Translations under genes and position numbers: made by a program
The notes under the pieces: generated by a model
Told to the model about the DNA's origin: nothing
The model's database searches: none
What the model saw: only the letters and a program-made list of their open reading frames with translations
NCBI GenBank assembly: GCA_937895345.1
Contig: CALAWP010000058.1
Location: forward strand, 87,222 to 151,221
DNA length: 64,000 nt
Direction: 5' to 3'
Source: an uncultured Paenibacillus sp.
GTDB taxonomy: Bacteria > Bacillota > Bacilli > Paenibacillales > Paenibacillaceae
Shown: positions 7,394-16,777 of the stretch, in pieces
Layout of the letters: the number at the start of each line of letters is the position of its first letter
Position numbering within the stretch: the stretch's first letter is position 1

Positions 7394-10300
7394 ATGAATG
7401 AACTAACCAAAGATAGTTTGCAGCAAGCGCTTATGGCCCATTATAAATTTGACGACACGGGAGCGATCGGCAAAGACAGCTCCGGAGCGGAACGCCACGC
7501 CGTTCTGGCGGGCTCCCGCAGCCTGCCGTCCGTCGGCACCGTGGCGGGACGCAAGGCAGTCACGCTAAAGGGCGGAAGCCACGGCTCCTCCTATTTGCAG
7601 CTTCCGAGCCGTTTGCTCGATGGAGCGGGCGACCATACCGGCCTGACCGTCGCCGCCTGGGTTTATTTCGGGCAAGGAGCGAGCGTCTGGGAAAGAATAT
7701 TCGATTTCGGCGCGGGGCCGCAAGGTCCTTATCTGTTTCTGACGCGCAAATTGCGCGGGGTATGCTTTGCCGGCTCCGATCTGGCCGCCGACGCGGGCAA
7801 ATCGTTCCCGGCCGGTCAATGGCTTCATATCGCATTGTCGGTGAGCGGCACGAAAGGCGGAACGGCAAGCAGCGCCGGGCCGGTGCTTTACGTGAACGGG
7901 GAGTTGGCGGCGGACGGCTCGATCAGCCAGACATCGAGCGGCGCTTACGCGAAGCTGCGCGAATGGTTTGCTTCGTTGGCCCATGACGGCGCTTACAGCC
8001 ACAATTACATCGGCAAGTCCCAATATGACGCGGACGCCGACTTCAGCGGCTCCTTGTCGGATTTCCGCGTGTACAGAGCCGGACTGACGCAGGACGAAGT
8101 CATCGACGTCATGTGCGAATCGCTGTGCGAGGAGGAAATTGTCAAGCTGGCGGCGGGCAAATATTTGTCGCTGCCGTCCTCCATCGTCACGGCCGACGTA
8201 ACGCTGCCGGCGTCGCTGATGGGCGGCAAGGCGGCCGTCGCCTGGCATTCCTCGAATCCGGAGGCGCTCGGCCATGACGGCTCGGTCGGGAAAGGGCTGA
8301 CGGCGCCCCAAGCGGTGACGCTGACGGCGCGGCTGACTGCCGGCGAGGCGTCGGCGGAACGGAGCTTCGAGCTTACGGTGCTGCCGGAAGGCATTGCTCC
8401 GTACACCGTAACGGTGCATGGGGACCGGACGGCGGCGGAAATCAGCCCCGTCATGTACGGTTTATTTTACGAGGATATTAACAATGCGGCGGATGGCGGC
8501 ATCTATGCCGAGCTTGTCCAGAACCGCTCGTTCGAAGCGTTTGCCTACGACAGCTTCTCCCACGTGTGCGGCGAAAACGCCGTTTCGACCGGGCGAAGAA
8601 GAGAGCCGCTGTTCGCGTGGTCGGGCGATACCGGCAAGATGAAGGTGCGGGACGCCGGCGGTCTGAACGAGCATTTCGGCATCGCCGATCCGGACGTGAA
8701 CTCCCGATACGTGACGGTGGAAAGCGGCGCGGTCATCCGCAACAAAGGCTACGGAGACTCGAACGGCAATTGCGCGATGGCGATTCGCCACGGTGCGCGC
8801 TACCGGTTCACGGTCTGGGCGAAAGCGGAAACGGACGGCGAATTTTCGATTCAACTGCAGGATGCGGAAGGACGTCCCGTCAGCGACGAAGCCGTCATCC
8901 GCGTCAAAGGGGGCGGCGAATGGAGCAAATACGGCGAGAACGGCGAATATGCGCTTACCGGAACGACGGCGGCGCTTGGTCAGCTCGTCATGACGTTTGC
9001 GGGCGAAATTTCGATCGATATGGTTTCCCTCATGCCGGAGGATGTATGGGGCGCCGGCGAGGAGGAGCGTTCCGCGACCGCTCACGCCAACTTTAAGGGA
9101 AACCCGAACTACCGGCTTCGCCGCGATCTGGTGGAAGCGCTGCTCGATTTGCATCCGAAGTTTTTGCGGTTTCCGGGCGGGTGCATTTCGGAAGGTTCCC
9201 ACGTTTGGGACAACGTCTATGACTGGAAGCATTCGGTAGGCAGCGTGGAGCGGAGGAAAGAAAACTACAACGTCTGGGGTTACATGATGACGCTCGGACT
9301 CGGTTATATGGAATATTTTCAGCTGGCGGAGGATCTTGGGGCGCTTCCGCTTCCGGTTATGGCTTGCGGCGTGCTGTGCCAGGCCCGTTCCGATTACGCC
9401 AATCCGGCCGGCGGCGCGCTGCGGGACTATTATATCCGGAACTTTACCGATCTGATCGACTTTGCGATCAGCACCGACTTCGAGGGCAACGAGTGGGCGG
9501 CGCTGCGCAAGTCGATGGGACGCGAGGCGCCGTTCGATCTGCGTTATTTGGGCGTCGGCAACGAAAATTGGGGGACGGAGTTTTTCGCCAATTTCGAAAT
9601 ATTCAAGGCGGCGATCGACGAATATATGGCGCGGCATTATCCGGATCATGAGCTGCATATTATTTCGACGGTGGGCGCGCAGGCGGACGATGACGCTTAC
9701 CAGCAGGGCTGGAAGTTTTTGAGCGGGCATTTGAAAGGCTCGGCCGTCGTCCGCTTTACGGACGGCTGCTGCAGCACGGAGGAGACGGTTACCTGGTACG
9801 GCAAGCAGCGCAATTATATGGATACGATCGCGGACGAGCACTATTACCGCTCCAACGATTATTTGCTGAATAACGCGGACCGCTACAACTATTATTACCG
9901 GGCTTACCGGCCGGACGGCACGCTGGACGAAGCGGAGACGTCCAAAGTATTTGTCGGCGAATACGCCTCTACGGACAAAAACACGCTCGCGGGAGCGGTG
10001 GCCGAAGCGGCCGTCATGACCGGCTTCGAAAACAATGCCGACGTCGTCCGCCTTGCCGCCTACGCTCCTCTGTTCAACAAGGTGCTCACCGACGGAACGT
10101 ACCGCTGGACGCCGGATTGCATCTGGTTTGACGATGAAACGGTGTGGTTTACGCCCAATTATTACGTTCAGCAAATGTTCGCCCGTTATATCGGGGACAA
10201 GCTGCTGGAAACGTCGTTTACGACCTATCGCAAAGGAAAACGGGAGCCGTTGATGCCAAGGGGCGGCATTCAGCTTGCCGCGGGCGACGCCGAAATTGTA

Positions 10301-11161
10301 TTGAAGCGCGCGAAGGTGACGTCGAACCGGGACGGATCCGTGCTGCTGGAACAGGATTTCACGCAACCGCTGCATCCCGCTTGGCAATGGCTTCCCGGCT
10401 CGGCGGGCGGCGAGGCTGTACCGGGCGAAGGTCTCTTGCTGAAGGCTCAGGCCGGCGGCCGCAACGGGCTGTACCTGCTGAACGACGAATGGACGAACTA
10501 TAAAGTGGAAGTAACCGCGGTCAAGCGGGCCGGCAAGGAAGGGTTTTTTATCGGCGCAGGGGTGACGGACGTTTCCGCGGACGGCAAAAATATGCTGGAG
10601 TACGCCATCGGCATGGACGGCAATGCGACCGGCGTCAAAGTGTACAAGCAAGGAGTCGAAGGGTATACTCTCGGCGACTATTCTTCCAGCAAAGCGGCGG
10701 GCAACTTGCGCGATTGCTGCTTCGAGGAGCTGGAGACCGGGACAGACTATACGATTACGGTCAACCACGGAGGAGAAAGCGGCAGCCGGCTGATTTGCTT
10801 CTACACGAGCGGAGATTTCGTCAGCAAGGTGCATGATTACAAGCTGGAAGCGTACAACCGCGATGTGTTCCATTCCGTTACGCGGGACGGAGAACGGCTG
10901 TACGTGAAGCTCGTCAATGCCGATGCGGTGGCCAAGCCGACCAGAGTGGAGCTGCAAGATTTGACGCCTGCCTCCTCATGCAAGCTGGTTACGCTGACCG
11001 GCGACCCGGAGCTCGTTCGTGTTCCGAACGTGAACCGCAAAAACGACGAGAAGGTTCGGCCGGCGGAATCCGTTCCGAGCGTCGAAGATTCCGCTGTTAC
11101 CGTTACGCTGCCGCCGCATTCCGTGCAAGTGCTGGTCTGGGAGCTGAAGGACGCCGAGTAA
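7394..11161 (+). CDS. Multidomain GH51 alpha-L-arabinofuranosidase
   Basis: This 1255-residue glycosidase should release arabinofuranose from arabino-oligosaccharides. Order of parts: an N-terminal LamG/concanavalin-like module (about 15-230); a bacterial Ig-like module (about 240-335); the GH51 catalytic barrel (about 340-880) starting ISPVMYGLFYEDINNAADGG; and a C-terminal beta region with a second jelly-roll-like insert (about 970-1120). The acid/base Glu is E724 in GVGNENWG and the nucleophile is E856 in FVGEYAST. There is no signal peptide: the N terminus is MNELTKDSLQQAL. The enzyme is therefore probably cytoplasmic and acts on imported oligosaccharides, although binding modules are more usual on secreted enzymes. 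AGGTGATC precedes the ATG. It is a separate unit with its own terminator, just upstream of the first transporter operon. Confidence 0.92.
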   Translation: MNELTKDSLQQALMAHYKFDDTGAIGKDSSGAERHAVLAGSRSLPSVGTVAGRKAVTLKGGSHGSSYLQLPSRLLDGAGDHTGLTVAAWVYFGQGASVWERIFDFGAGPQGPYLFLTRKLRGVCFAGSDLAADAGKSFPAGQWLHIALSVSGTKGGTASSAGPVLYVNGELAADGSISQTSSGAYAKLREWFASLAHDGAYSHNYIGKSQYDADADFSGSLSDFRVYRAGLTQDEVIDVMCESLCEEEIVKLAAGKYLSLPSSIVTADVTLPASLMGGKAAVAWHSSNPEALGHDGSVGKGLTAPQAVTLTARLTAGEASAERSFELTVLPEGIAPYTVTVHGDRTAAEISPVMYGLFYEDINNAADGGIYAELVQNRSFEAFAYDSFSHVCGENAVSTGRRREPLFAWSGDTGKMKVRDAGGLNEHFGIADPDVNSRYVTVESGAVIRNKGYGDSNGNCAMAIRHGARYRFTVWAKAETDGEFSIQLQDAEGRPVSDEAVIRVKGGGEWSKYGENGEYALTGTTAALGQLVMTFAGEISIDMVSLMPEDVWGAGEEERSATAHANFKGNPNYRLRRDLVEALLDLHPKFLRFPGGCISEGSHVWDNVYDWKHSVGSVERRKENYNVWGYMMTLGLGYMEYFQLAEDLGALPLPVMACGVLCQARSDYANPAGGALRDYYIRNFTDLIDFAISTDFEGNEWAALRKSMGREAPFDLRYLGVGNENWGTEFFANFEIFKAAIDEYMARHYPDHELHIISTVGAQADDDAYQQGWKFLSGHLKGSAVVRFTDGCCSTEETVTWYGKQRNYMDTIADEHYYRSNDYLLNNADRYNYYYRAYRPDGTLDEAETSKVFVGEYASTDKNTLAGAVAEAAVMTGFENNADVVRLAAYAPLFNKVLTDGTYRWTPDCIWFDDETVWFTPNYYVQQMFARYIGDKLLETSFTTYRKGKREPLMPRGGIQLAAGDAEIVLKRAKVTSNRDGSVLLEQDFTQPLHPAWQWLPGSAGGEAVPGEGLLLKAQAGGRNGLYLLNDEWTNYKVEVTAVKRAGKEGFFIGAGVTDVSADGKNMLEYAIGMDGNATGVKVYKQGVEGYTLGDYSSSKAAGNLRDCCFEELETGTDYTITVNHGGESGSRLICFYTSGDFVSKVHDYKLEAYNRDVFHSVTRDGERLYVKLVNADAVAKPTRVELQDLTPASSCKLVTLTGDPELVRVPNVNRKNDEKVRPAESVPSVEDSAVTVTLPPHSVQVLVWELKDAE

Positions 11162-11307
11162 CCGTGGCGTGTCGGCCGCCCTAATCTGAAACGATGCGGC
11201 CGTGCTCCGGGTACGGACATTTGCGGACGGATCGTGATGGACCGGCATTTGCCGATCCCGACCCAAGCGATGAGCGATTGCCTGTACATGCCGGGACGAT
11301 CCGGCAC

Positions 11308-11380
11308 AAAAGAGCCCAAGGACGGAACCCGAGTCGGGAGGCGACTCTCGAAAGGTTCCGGCCAACGGCTCTTTTTTGTT
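11308..11380 (+). terminator. Terminator after the GH51 gene
   Basis: AAAAGAGCC (11308 on) pairs with GGCTCTTTTTT. Inner GGAACC/GGTTCC and CGAGTCG/CGACTCTCG stems lie inside, and a T-run follows. Confidence 0.75.
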
Positions 11381-12004
11381 TTGACCCATCAGATAAGTGT
11401 TGCAGAAGCGGCCGGCAGCGGGTATCATGAATCTAATTAATTAATAAAATTATTATTGATTAATTTATTAGTTAAACCAGAAAGTTGAATGCGCTTACAC
11501 AACGTCCGAGCCGAATTCTCTTTATTACACGAATCCGGTTGTAACGGAGAGAGCCGACCCATGAGTATACAAGTATGCTGATGGATATGATTACCTGATG
11601 GCTTCCGCGCCCGAATATGATAGGTTGAGCTTAGGAGGTTCAGGTCGATAACTGGCAGGCTCCGCTCCGGTAACAGTATGGACGAAAGAGCAGAAGCTTG
11701 CGGGCGCCGGAAATTTGCCATAGGAACGGAAGTGGCATATTTATTTTTCGGCCGCACGGGAAGGAGGGGATTCGATCGCCGTATGCATACGATTGAGAAC
11801 GCTTCCGCCAATCCGTTCGAGGGCGAATGGGAGTTGACGATTCTCTGCAAGCACGGCAGTTCGATGCTGTCGAGCTGTCCTATTGTCGTCCGATTCGAAT
11901 CCCGATGAGCAGTTCAACGTTTTCTCGGATATGGGCGGCGACGATGCCATATGGAAGCTCGAGGCCGCGGAATAACAATTTTTGCGGATTATGAATCAAA
12001 CCTA
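11381..12004. other. Long non-coding region before operon 1
   Basis: The region holds an AT-rich block (11435-11475) with a TGATTAAT half-site, a cre box, and then about 400 bases with only short open frames. Frames between 11678 and 11970 contain protein-like stretches (NPFEGEWELTILCKHGSSML in one frame, FNVFSDMGGDDAIWKLEAAE in another). These could be a frameshifted remnant, but no family is recognisable. Confidence 0.4.
11486..11499. promoter_or_regulatory. cre box (CcpA site), distal
   Basis: Read on the minus strand, the site is TGTAAGCGCATTCA. This fits the relaxed cre consensus TGNAANCGNWWNCA at every position. It lies about 520 bases upstream of the mapped promoter-like sequence, so its target is unclear. 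Confidence 0.5.
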
Positions 12005-12033
12005 TTGACGTATCGTTAATAAAAAAATAAAAT
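12005..12033 (+). promoter_or_regulatory. Sigma-A-like promoter of operon 1
   Basis: TTGACG (12005-12010), a 17-base spacer and TAAAAT (12028-12033). This predicts a 5' untranslated leader of about 245 bases before the first binding-protein gene. Confidence 0.6.
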
Positions 12034-12124
12034 GTTAATATCAACGTAAATAAATAAACAAATTTATTAACTTGTGTTTGCTCCAGAGTCGCTTGCCGCT
12101 GCAAGCTTCATTGTTTGAAGGGTG

Positions 12125-12138
12125 TGTAAGCGATTGCA
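12125..12138 (+). promoter_or_regulatory. cre box in the operon 1 leader
   Basis: TGTAAGCGATTGCA matches TGNAANCGNWWNCA at every position. It is about 90 bases downstream of the -10 element, where CcpA would block elongation. This predicts carbon catabolite repression of operon 1. Confidence 0.6.
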
Positions 12139-12284
12139 GGCGGTGCATCAACGGCGCATGATTCAAAAGCGGGGGCAACGAGAAGGGGGATACGCAGTCG
12201 TCCGAAATAACAGGGGGCATTCGGAATGGGCAACAAATCGGCGATTATGAAAGATCAGCTATCATCCACAAGGAGGGTATAAGC

Positions 12285-13691
12285 ATGAAATCGACGTTTA
12301 TGACAAGAACATTAGTCATCGCAATGGTATTTGTATTTATGTTAACAGCTTGTTCCGGAGGAAGCAATGGAAATAACGGAACAACTCCGACGCAAGCGCC
12401 TCAATCTTCCAATAACGGGGGCTCCTCCAATTCCGGAAACGGCGGCGACGGCGGAGAACAGGCGGCCGAGGAGGACTTCGGCAAGGACGTATCCGGCGAG
12501 GTTACGATCTGGGCGTTTAACGAAAATATTTTTGAAGAAATTGCGACCGCTTTCATGGCGGAGTATCCGAACATTAAAGTCAATACGATCTTCGTGCCGT
12601 TCGAAGAGCTGCACGACAAGCTGCAGACGTCGCTCGCGAGCGGAACCGGAGCTCCGGATATCGCGGAAGTCGAGCAAGGCCAGTTTACCCGCTACGTAAC
12701 GGGCGGCGTATTGGAAAACCTTCTGGAAGAACCGTACAACGCAGGAAAATATCAGGAACTGGTGCCGACTTACAACTGGGAAAGATGGAAATCGCCGGAC
12801 GGCAAGCAGCTGCTTGGCATGCCGTGGGATTCGACGCCGGGCGTATGGTATTACCGCGCGGACATCTTCGAGGAGCTTGGTCTCCCGAGCGATCCGGCCG
12901 AGCTGGGCGAATATATCAAGGACGGCGAGAATTTCCTGGCGCTGTCGCAAGTGCTGACGTCCAACGGCAAGTACCTGTTCGAATGGCGTGACGGCCCGAT
13001 CCACTGGGCGGGCGACGAAATCGGCTACTTCGACGACAGCCTGAACTGGGTTCGCGACAACGACAAGCTGGTGCAAATTCTCGACTATACGAAACGCGGC
13101 AATCAGTTGAACTGGGCTCCGCATCTGGGCATTTTCTCCGACGAAGGCAAGCCGCTCGTCACCTCCGGTCAAGTAGCGGGCGTCGCGCTCGGCTCGTGGG
13201 GCGCGCGCGACATTGCGACGAACTTCCCGGATCTGGCGGGCAAATGGAGAGTGACGAATTTGCCGTTTGGCATTAACTTCCCGATCGGCGGCTCCAGCTT
13301 CGTTATTCCTTCGCAGAGCAAGAACAAGGAAGCGGCATGGGTGTACACGCAATGGATTACGCGCTCCGAGAACGCTTGGAAAATTTGGACGAAACATTCC
13401 GTTCAACCGGGCTACAGCGATATCGCGCAATTGGACTGGTACGCGGAGCAGGCAAACGAATATCTCGGCGGCCAGCAGGACTACAAGCTGTACGAAGAAC
13501 TGGCTCACCAGATTCCGACGAAGCGCCTCAATCCGCTTGACGGCCGCGGCTGGGAGCTGTGGGTGCCGCGCATTCTGGACGCCCTCGACAAAAACATCGA
13601 CTCGAAGACGACGCTTCAGCTCGCCAAAGAGGATGCGGAAAACATCCTGAAGGAAGACATCGAGAAGCTGCGTCAACAGCTGCAACAATAA
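12285..13691 (+). CDS. Sugar ABC transporter binding lipoprotein (operon 1)
   Basis: This 468-residue family 1 extracellular solute-binding protein has a lipoprotein signal: FMLTAC with the lipid-anchored Cys at residue 23, then a Ser/Asn/Gly linker to about residue 65. The mature domain starts SGEVTIWAFNENIFEEIATA and keeps the two-lobed fold typical of oligosaccharide binders. AAGGAGGG precedes the ATG. It is the first gene of a ten-gene operon. A 13-bp hairpin follows its stop and probably raises its transcript level relative to the membrane genes. The ligand is inferred from the linked arabinan enzymes to be an arabinose-containing oligosaccharide. The equivalent first gene of operon 2 is only distantly similar. 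Confidence 0.9.
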   Translation: MKSTFMTRTLVIAMVFVFMLTACSGGSNGNNGTTPTQAPQSSNNGGSSNSGNGGDGGEQAAEEDFGKDVSGEVTIWAFNENIFEEIATAFMAEYPNIKVNTIFVPFEELHDKLQTSLASGTGAPDIAEVEQGQFTRYVTGGVLENLLEEPYNAGKYQELVPTYNWERWKSPDGKQLLGMPWDSTPGVWYYRADIFEELGLPSDPAELGEYIKDGENFLALSQVLTSNGKYLFEWRDGPIHWAGDEIGYFDDSLNWVRDNDKLVQILDYTKRGNQLNWAPHLGIFSDEGKPLVTSGQVAGVALGSWGARDIATNFPDLAGKWRVTNLPFGINFPIGGSSFVIPSQSKNKEAAWVYTQWITRSENAWKIWTKHSVQPGYSDIAQLDWYAEQANEYLGGQQDYKLYEELAHQIPTKRLNPLDGRGWELWVPRILDALDKNIDSKTTLQLAKEDAENILKEDIEKLRQQLQQ

Positions 13692-13714
13692 GCATTGGAT
13701 CGCTGAGCGGACAA

Positions 13715-13749
13715 GATCCGAACCAAGTCGCCCCGGCTTGGTTCGGATC
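13715..13749 (+). promoter_or_regulatory. Intercistronic hairpin after binding-protein gene (operon 1)
   Basis: GATCCGAACCAAG (13715-13727) pairs perfectly with CTTGGTTCGGATC (13737-13749) around a nine-base loop. No T-run follows, so it is more likely an RNA processing or stabilising stem than a full terminator. Operon 2 has a counterpart at 39446-39479. Confidence 0.7.
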
Positions 13750-13792
13750 ATTTATCCGTTATGCGGTTACTTTTGGATAGGGGGGACATCTT

Positions 13793-16777
13793 TTGCTCCG
13801 TTTCTTGAAGAAATATAAGGTGACCATTCTCGTAGTGGTTCTGATATCCGTATCGATCTCGGCTTGGTACAACAATCGCGGGTTCGACGATCAAGCGATG
13901 GCAGCGGTGCCGCGCCATGACGATGTGGATGAGCAGTCGATCTTGTCGGGGGAAGACACCCGCAGCCTGCTGGAGCCGTCTTACAATAAATATATGGAGA
14001 GTTTGCTGGAGCAGGGAGCCGAAGATGCCGTCGATTTTGAGTTGACTATTCCTTCGGCGGAGTACAAAGCGATCAGTCCGGAAGGAACCGGCGTGGAGAC
14101 GAGCCTCGGCGGTCAAGCGGGAAGCTTCGTGGCATTGCTCGAGGAAGACAGCTGGGTCGAATACGAGGTGGAGGTTCCTCGCGACGGCTTTTACCAAATG
14201 GGAATCACCTATTATGCGCTGCCGGGCAAACGCTCGGAAATTGTGCGCAGCGTGCAAATTGACGGAGAGTACCCGTTTTTCCAGGCCAAAAAGATGGACT
14301 TTCAGCGCATGTGGCGGGAAGCGGGCGAATCTTGGTACGACAATCAGAACAACGAATACAATCCGAAAAGGGAAGAGGCGGAAGGCTGGCAATACAAGCC
14401 GTTCGAGGACGCGGAATCGAAGGTTGCCGAGCCGTTCCGGTTTTATTTGACCAAAGGAACACATACCGTTCGCTTGAACGCGATCCGGGAGCCGGCAGCG
14501 ATCGGCGAATTGAAGGTGCATGCTCCGAAGACGTTTCCGGAGTATTCCGAGGTGCTGAAGCAATACGAAGCGGGCGGCTATAAGCCGGTCGAAGGCCAGT
14601 TCATTAAAGTGCAGGCGGAAACGTCGACCCTGCGCTCCGATCCCACTTTAAAGAGAATAGAAGACCGTGAACCGGATACCGAGCCTTTCAACAAAAACGC
14701 CGTCGTACTGAACAGCTTCGGCGGACTGAGCTGGAGGGACGGCGGACAGTGGGCCGAATGGGAGTTCGAAGTTCCGGAAAGCGGCTTGTACAATATAGGC
14801 GCCCGTTACGGGCAATGGTTCCTGAACGGCATTCCCGTTCAGCGCAAAATAACGATTAACGGCGAGGTGCCGTTCCGGGAAATGAACGCCGTATCGTTCC
14901 CTTACAAGACGGAATGGCAAATCAGCAATTTCAGCCCGGAGGGCGAGGAATATCTGTTTTATTTGGAGAAAGGCGTCAACAAAATCCGTATGGAAGTGCA
15001 GGTCGGCAGCCTCGGCCCGCTCCTGGAGAACGTGACGGACGCGACGCAGAAGATGTCGCTGCTTACCCGCGAAGTGATTCGCGTTACCGGCACGAATCCC
15101 GATCCGAATGCGGAATGGAAGCTGGAGAACAACATTCCGAATCTGGTGGAGCGTCTTGAACTGATCGCCTGGGATTTGGAAGACTCGATTCAAGGCCTGT
15201 ACGCGTTCGGCGTCAAGGAAGGCAGCTCGGAAGTGAGTACGCTGTACGAAGCGCGCGACGTGGTGCTGAGCATGGCGAAGGATACGACGACCATTCCCGC
15301 AAGGCTGACGCAATTCACGGAGCTGCAGTCGCAGCTGGGCCTGTGGGTCAACGGCCTCAGCAGGCAAAGCCTGGTGCTCGATTATTTGATCGTCAAATCG
15401 CCGGAGCAGGCATGGCCTCGTCCCGCCGCTCCATGGTATGTGCGCATGGGCACGAGCATTGCCGACCTGGGACGTTCCTTCACAAAGGAATACGGCGGCG
15501 TAGGCACGGTGTACGACGAGGAGGAAGAAGTGCTCGACGTATGGGTGGCCCGCGGACGCGACTGGGTTGAAATCATCAAGCAGATGATCGACGAGGACTT
15601 TACGCCGGAAACCGGCATCAAGGTAAACGTCAACGTCATACCGGCGCAGCAGTCGCAGCTTCTGCTGCTGGCCAACACTTCCGGTCTCGCTCCGGACGTC
15701 GCGCTTGGCGTCGAAGGCGAGGTGCCGATCGACTTTGCGGTGCGCAACGCCCTGGTCAACCTGAACGAGTTCGACGACTACGAGGAAGTGGCGGCCCGCT
15801 TTAGACCCGGCGCCCTTATTCCTTACAAATACAACGGCGGCGATTATGCGCTGCCGGAAAATCAGAACTTCTACATGCTGTTCTATCGAAAAGACATTAT
15901 GAACGAGCTGGGCGTGGAGGAAGAGGAAATTCCGCAAACGTGGGAAGAAGTCATGAACTTGATTCCTCTGCTGCAGCAGAACGGCATGGACTTCTATTAT
16001 CCGCATGCGCCGAATATGCCGCAGCTGGCGATCAACGAATTTGCGCCGTTCCTGTTCCAGCACGGCGGAGACTTCTATACGGAAAACGGAAGCCGTTCGG
16101 CGCTGGACTCGCCGGAAGCGCTGGAAGCGATGAGAATGTGGACGGGACTGTTTACAAACTACCGCATCTCGAAGCAGGCGGACTTCTACAACCGCTTCCG
16201 CACCGGCGAAATGCCGATCGGCGTGGCAGATTACTCGACGTACATTTTGCTGTCGACGGCGGCTCCGGAATTGACCGGCTGGTGGGGAATGAAGCCGATG
16301 CCGGGCATCAAGCAGGCAGACGGCAAAATCAACCGTTCGACCGGAGGATTGGCCCAGACGGGCATTATTTTCAAATCGTCCGACAATCAGGAGCAAGCGT
16401 GGGAGTTCCTGAAATGGTGGACGAGCGCGGACGCGCAGGAGCGGTTCGGCTCCGAGCTTGAGGCGCTGCTTGGCGTAGAGGCGCGCTGGAATACCGCGAA
16501 CGTCGAAGCGCTTGAAAGAATGCCGTGGCAAAGGTCCGACATCGATGCGATCTTGGAGCAGTGGGAATGGTTCCGCGAGCGCGAAGTCGTGCTTGGCGGC
16601 TACTATACGACCCGCTATGTGGCAAATATGTGGAACGAAATCGTGCTGAACGGCAGAATTCACCGCGACGCCGTTGAGGCCGGGGTTCGCGAAATCAATA
16701 AGGAGCTCCGCAAGAAGCGGGAGGAATTCGGTCTGGATCGCGATACGGAACAAGGACAGGAGGAAACGAACCGATGA
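13793..16777 (+). CDS. Membrane-anchored CBM-like/solute-binding fusion protein (operon 1)
   Basis: This 994-residue protein starts at TTG behind GGGGGG. Residues 1-28 are an uncleaved-looking signal anchor (FLKKYKVTILVVVLISVSIS) with no lipobox Cys. Two beta-sandwich, CBM6/35-like modules follow (about 90-250 and 265-405); each has a W(V/A)E(Y/W)E(V/F)EVP strand and a YLEKG or YLTKG strand. A helical spacer covers about 410-560. A complete family 1 solute-binding domain then runs from about 573 to the end (VWVARGRDWVEIIKQMIDED onward). Ordinary binding proteins are about 430 residues. The protein may hold polysaccharide fragments near the permease. It overlaps the next permease gene by four bases, which suggests they act together. 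Operon 2 has a colinear homologue (39527-42442). Confidence 0.88.
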   Translation: MLRFLKKYKVTILVVVLISVSISAWYNNRGFDDQAMAAVPRHDDVDEQSILSGEDTRSLLEPSYNKYMESLLEQGAEDAVDFELTIPSAEYKAISPEGTGVETSLGGQAGSFVALLEEDSWVEYEVEVPRDGFYQMGITYYALPGKRSEIVRSVQIDGEYPFFQAKKMDFQRMWREAGESWYDNQNNEYNPKREEAEGWQYKPFEDAESKVAEPFRFYLTKGTHTVRLNAIREPAAIGELKVHAPKTFPEYSEVLKQYEAGGYKPVEGQFIKVQAETSTLRSDPTLKRIEDREPDTEPFNKNAVVLNSFGGLSWRDGGQWAEWEFEVPESGLYNIGARYGQWFLNGIPVQRKITINGEVPFREMNAVSFPYKTEWQISNFSPEGEEYLFYLEKGVNKIRMEVQVGSLGPLLENVTDATQKMSLLTREVIRVTGTNPDPNAEWKLENNIPNLVERLELIAWDLEDSIQGLYAFGVKEGSSEVSTLYEARDVVLSMAKDTTTIPARLTQFTELQSQLGLWVNGLSRQSLVLDYLIVKSPEQAWPRPAAPWYVRMGTSIADLGRSFTKEYGGVGTVYDEEEEVLDVWVARGRDWVEIIKQMIDEDFTPETGIKVNVNVIPAQQSQLLLLANTSGLAPDVALGVEGEVPIDFAVRNALVNLNEFDDYEEVAARFRPGALIPYKYNGGDYALPENQNFYMLFYRKDIMNELGVEEEEIPQTWEEVMNLIPLLQQNGMDFYYPHAPNMPQLAINEFAPFLFQHGGDFYTENGSRSALDSPEALEAMRMWTGLFTNYRISKQADFYNRFRTGEMPIGVADYSTYILLSTAAPELTGWWGMKPMPGIKQADGKINRSTGGLAQTGIIFKSSDNQEQAWEFLKWWTSADAQERFGSELEALLGVEARWNTANVEALERMPWQRSDIDAILEQWEWFREREVVLGGYYTTRYVANMWNEIVLNGRIHRDAVEAGVREINKELRKKREEFGLDRDTEQGQEETNR

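Noticed and set aside
8462..10957. Long open frame antisense to the GH51 gene
   Set aside because: It mirrors the codon pattern of a GC-rich gene, lacks a ribosome binding site and any domain, and the opposite strand encodes a clear GH51 enzyme.
13715..13749. Classical rho-independent terminator after the first gene of operon 1
   Set aside because: The stem lacks a T-run and the following genes have no own promoter that I can see, so I treat it as a processing or stabilising stem.
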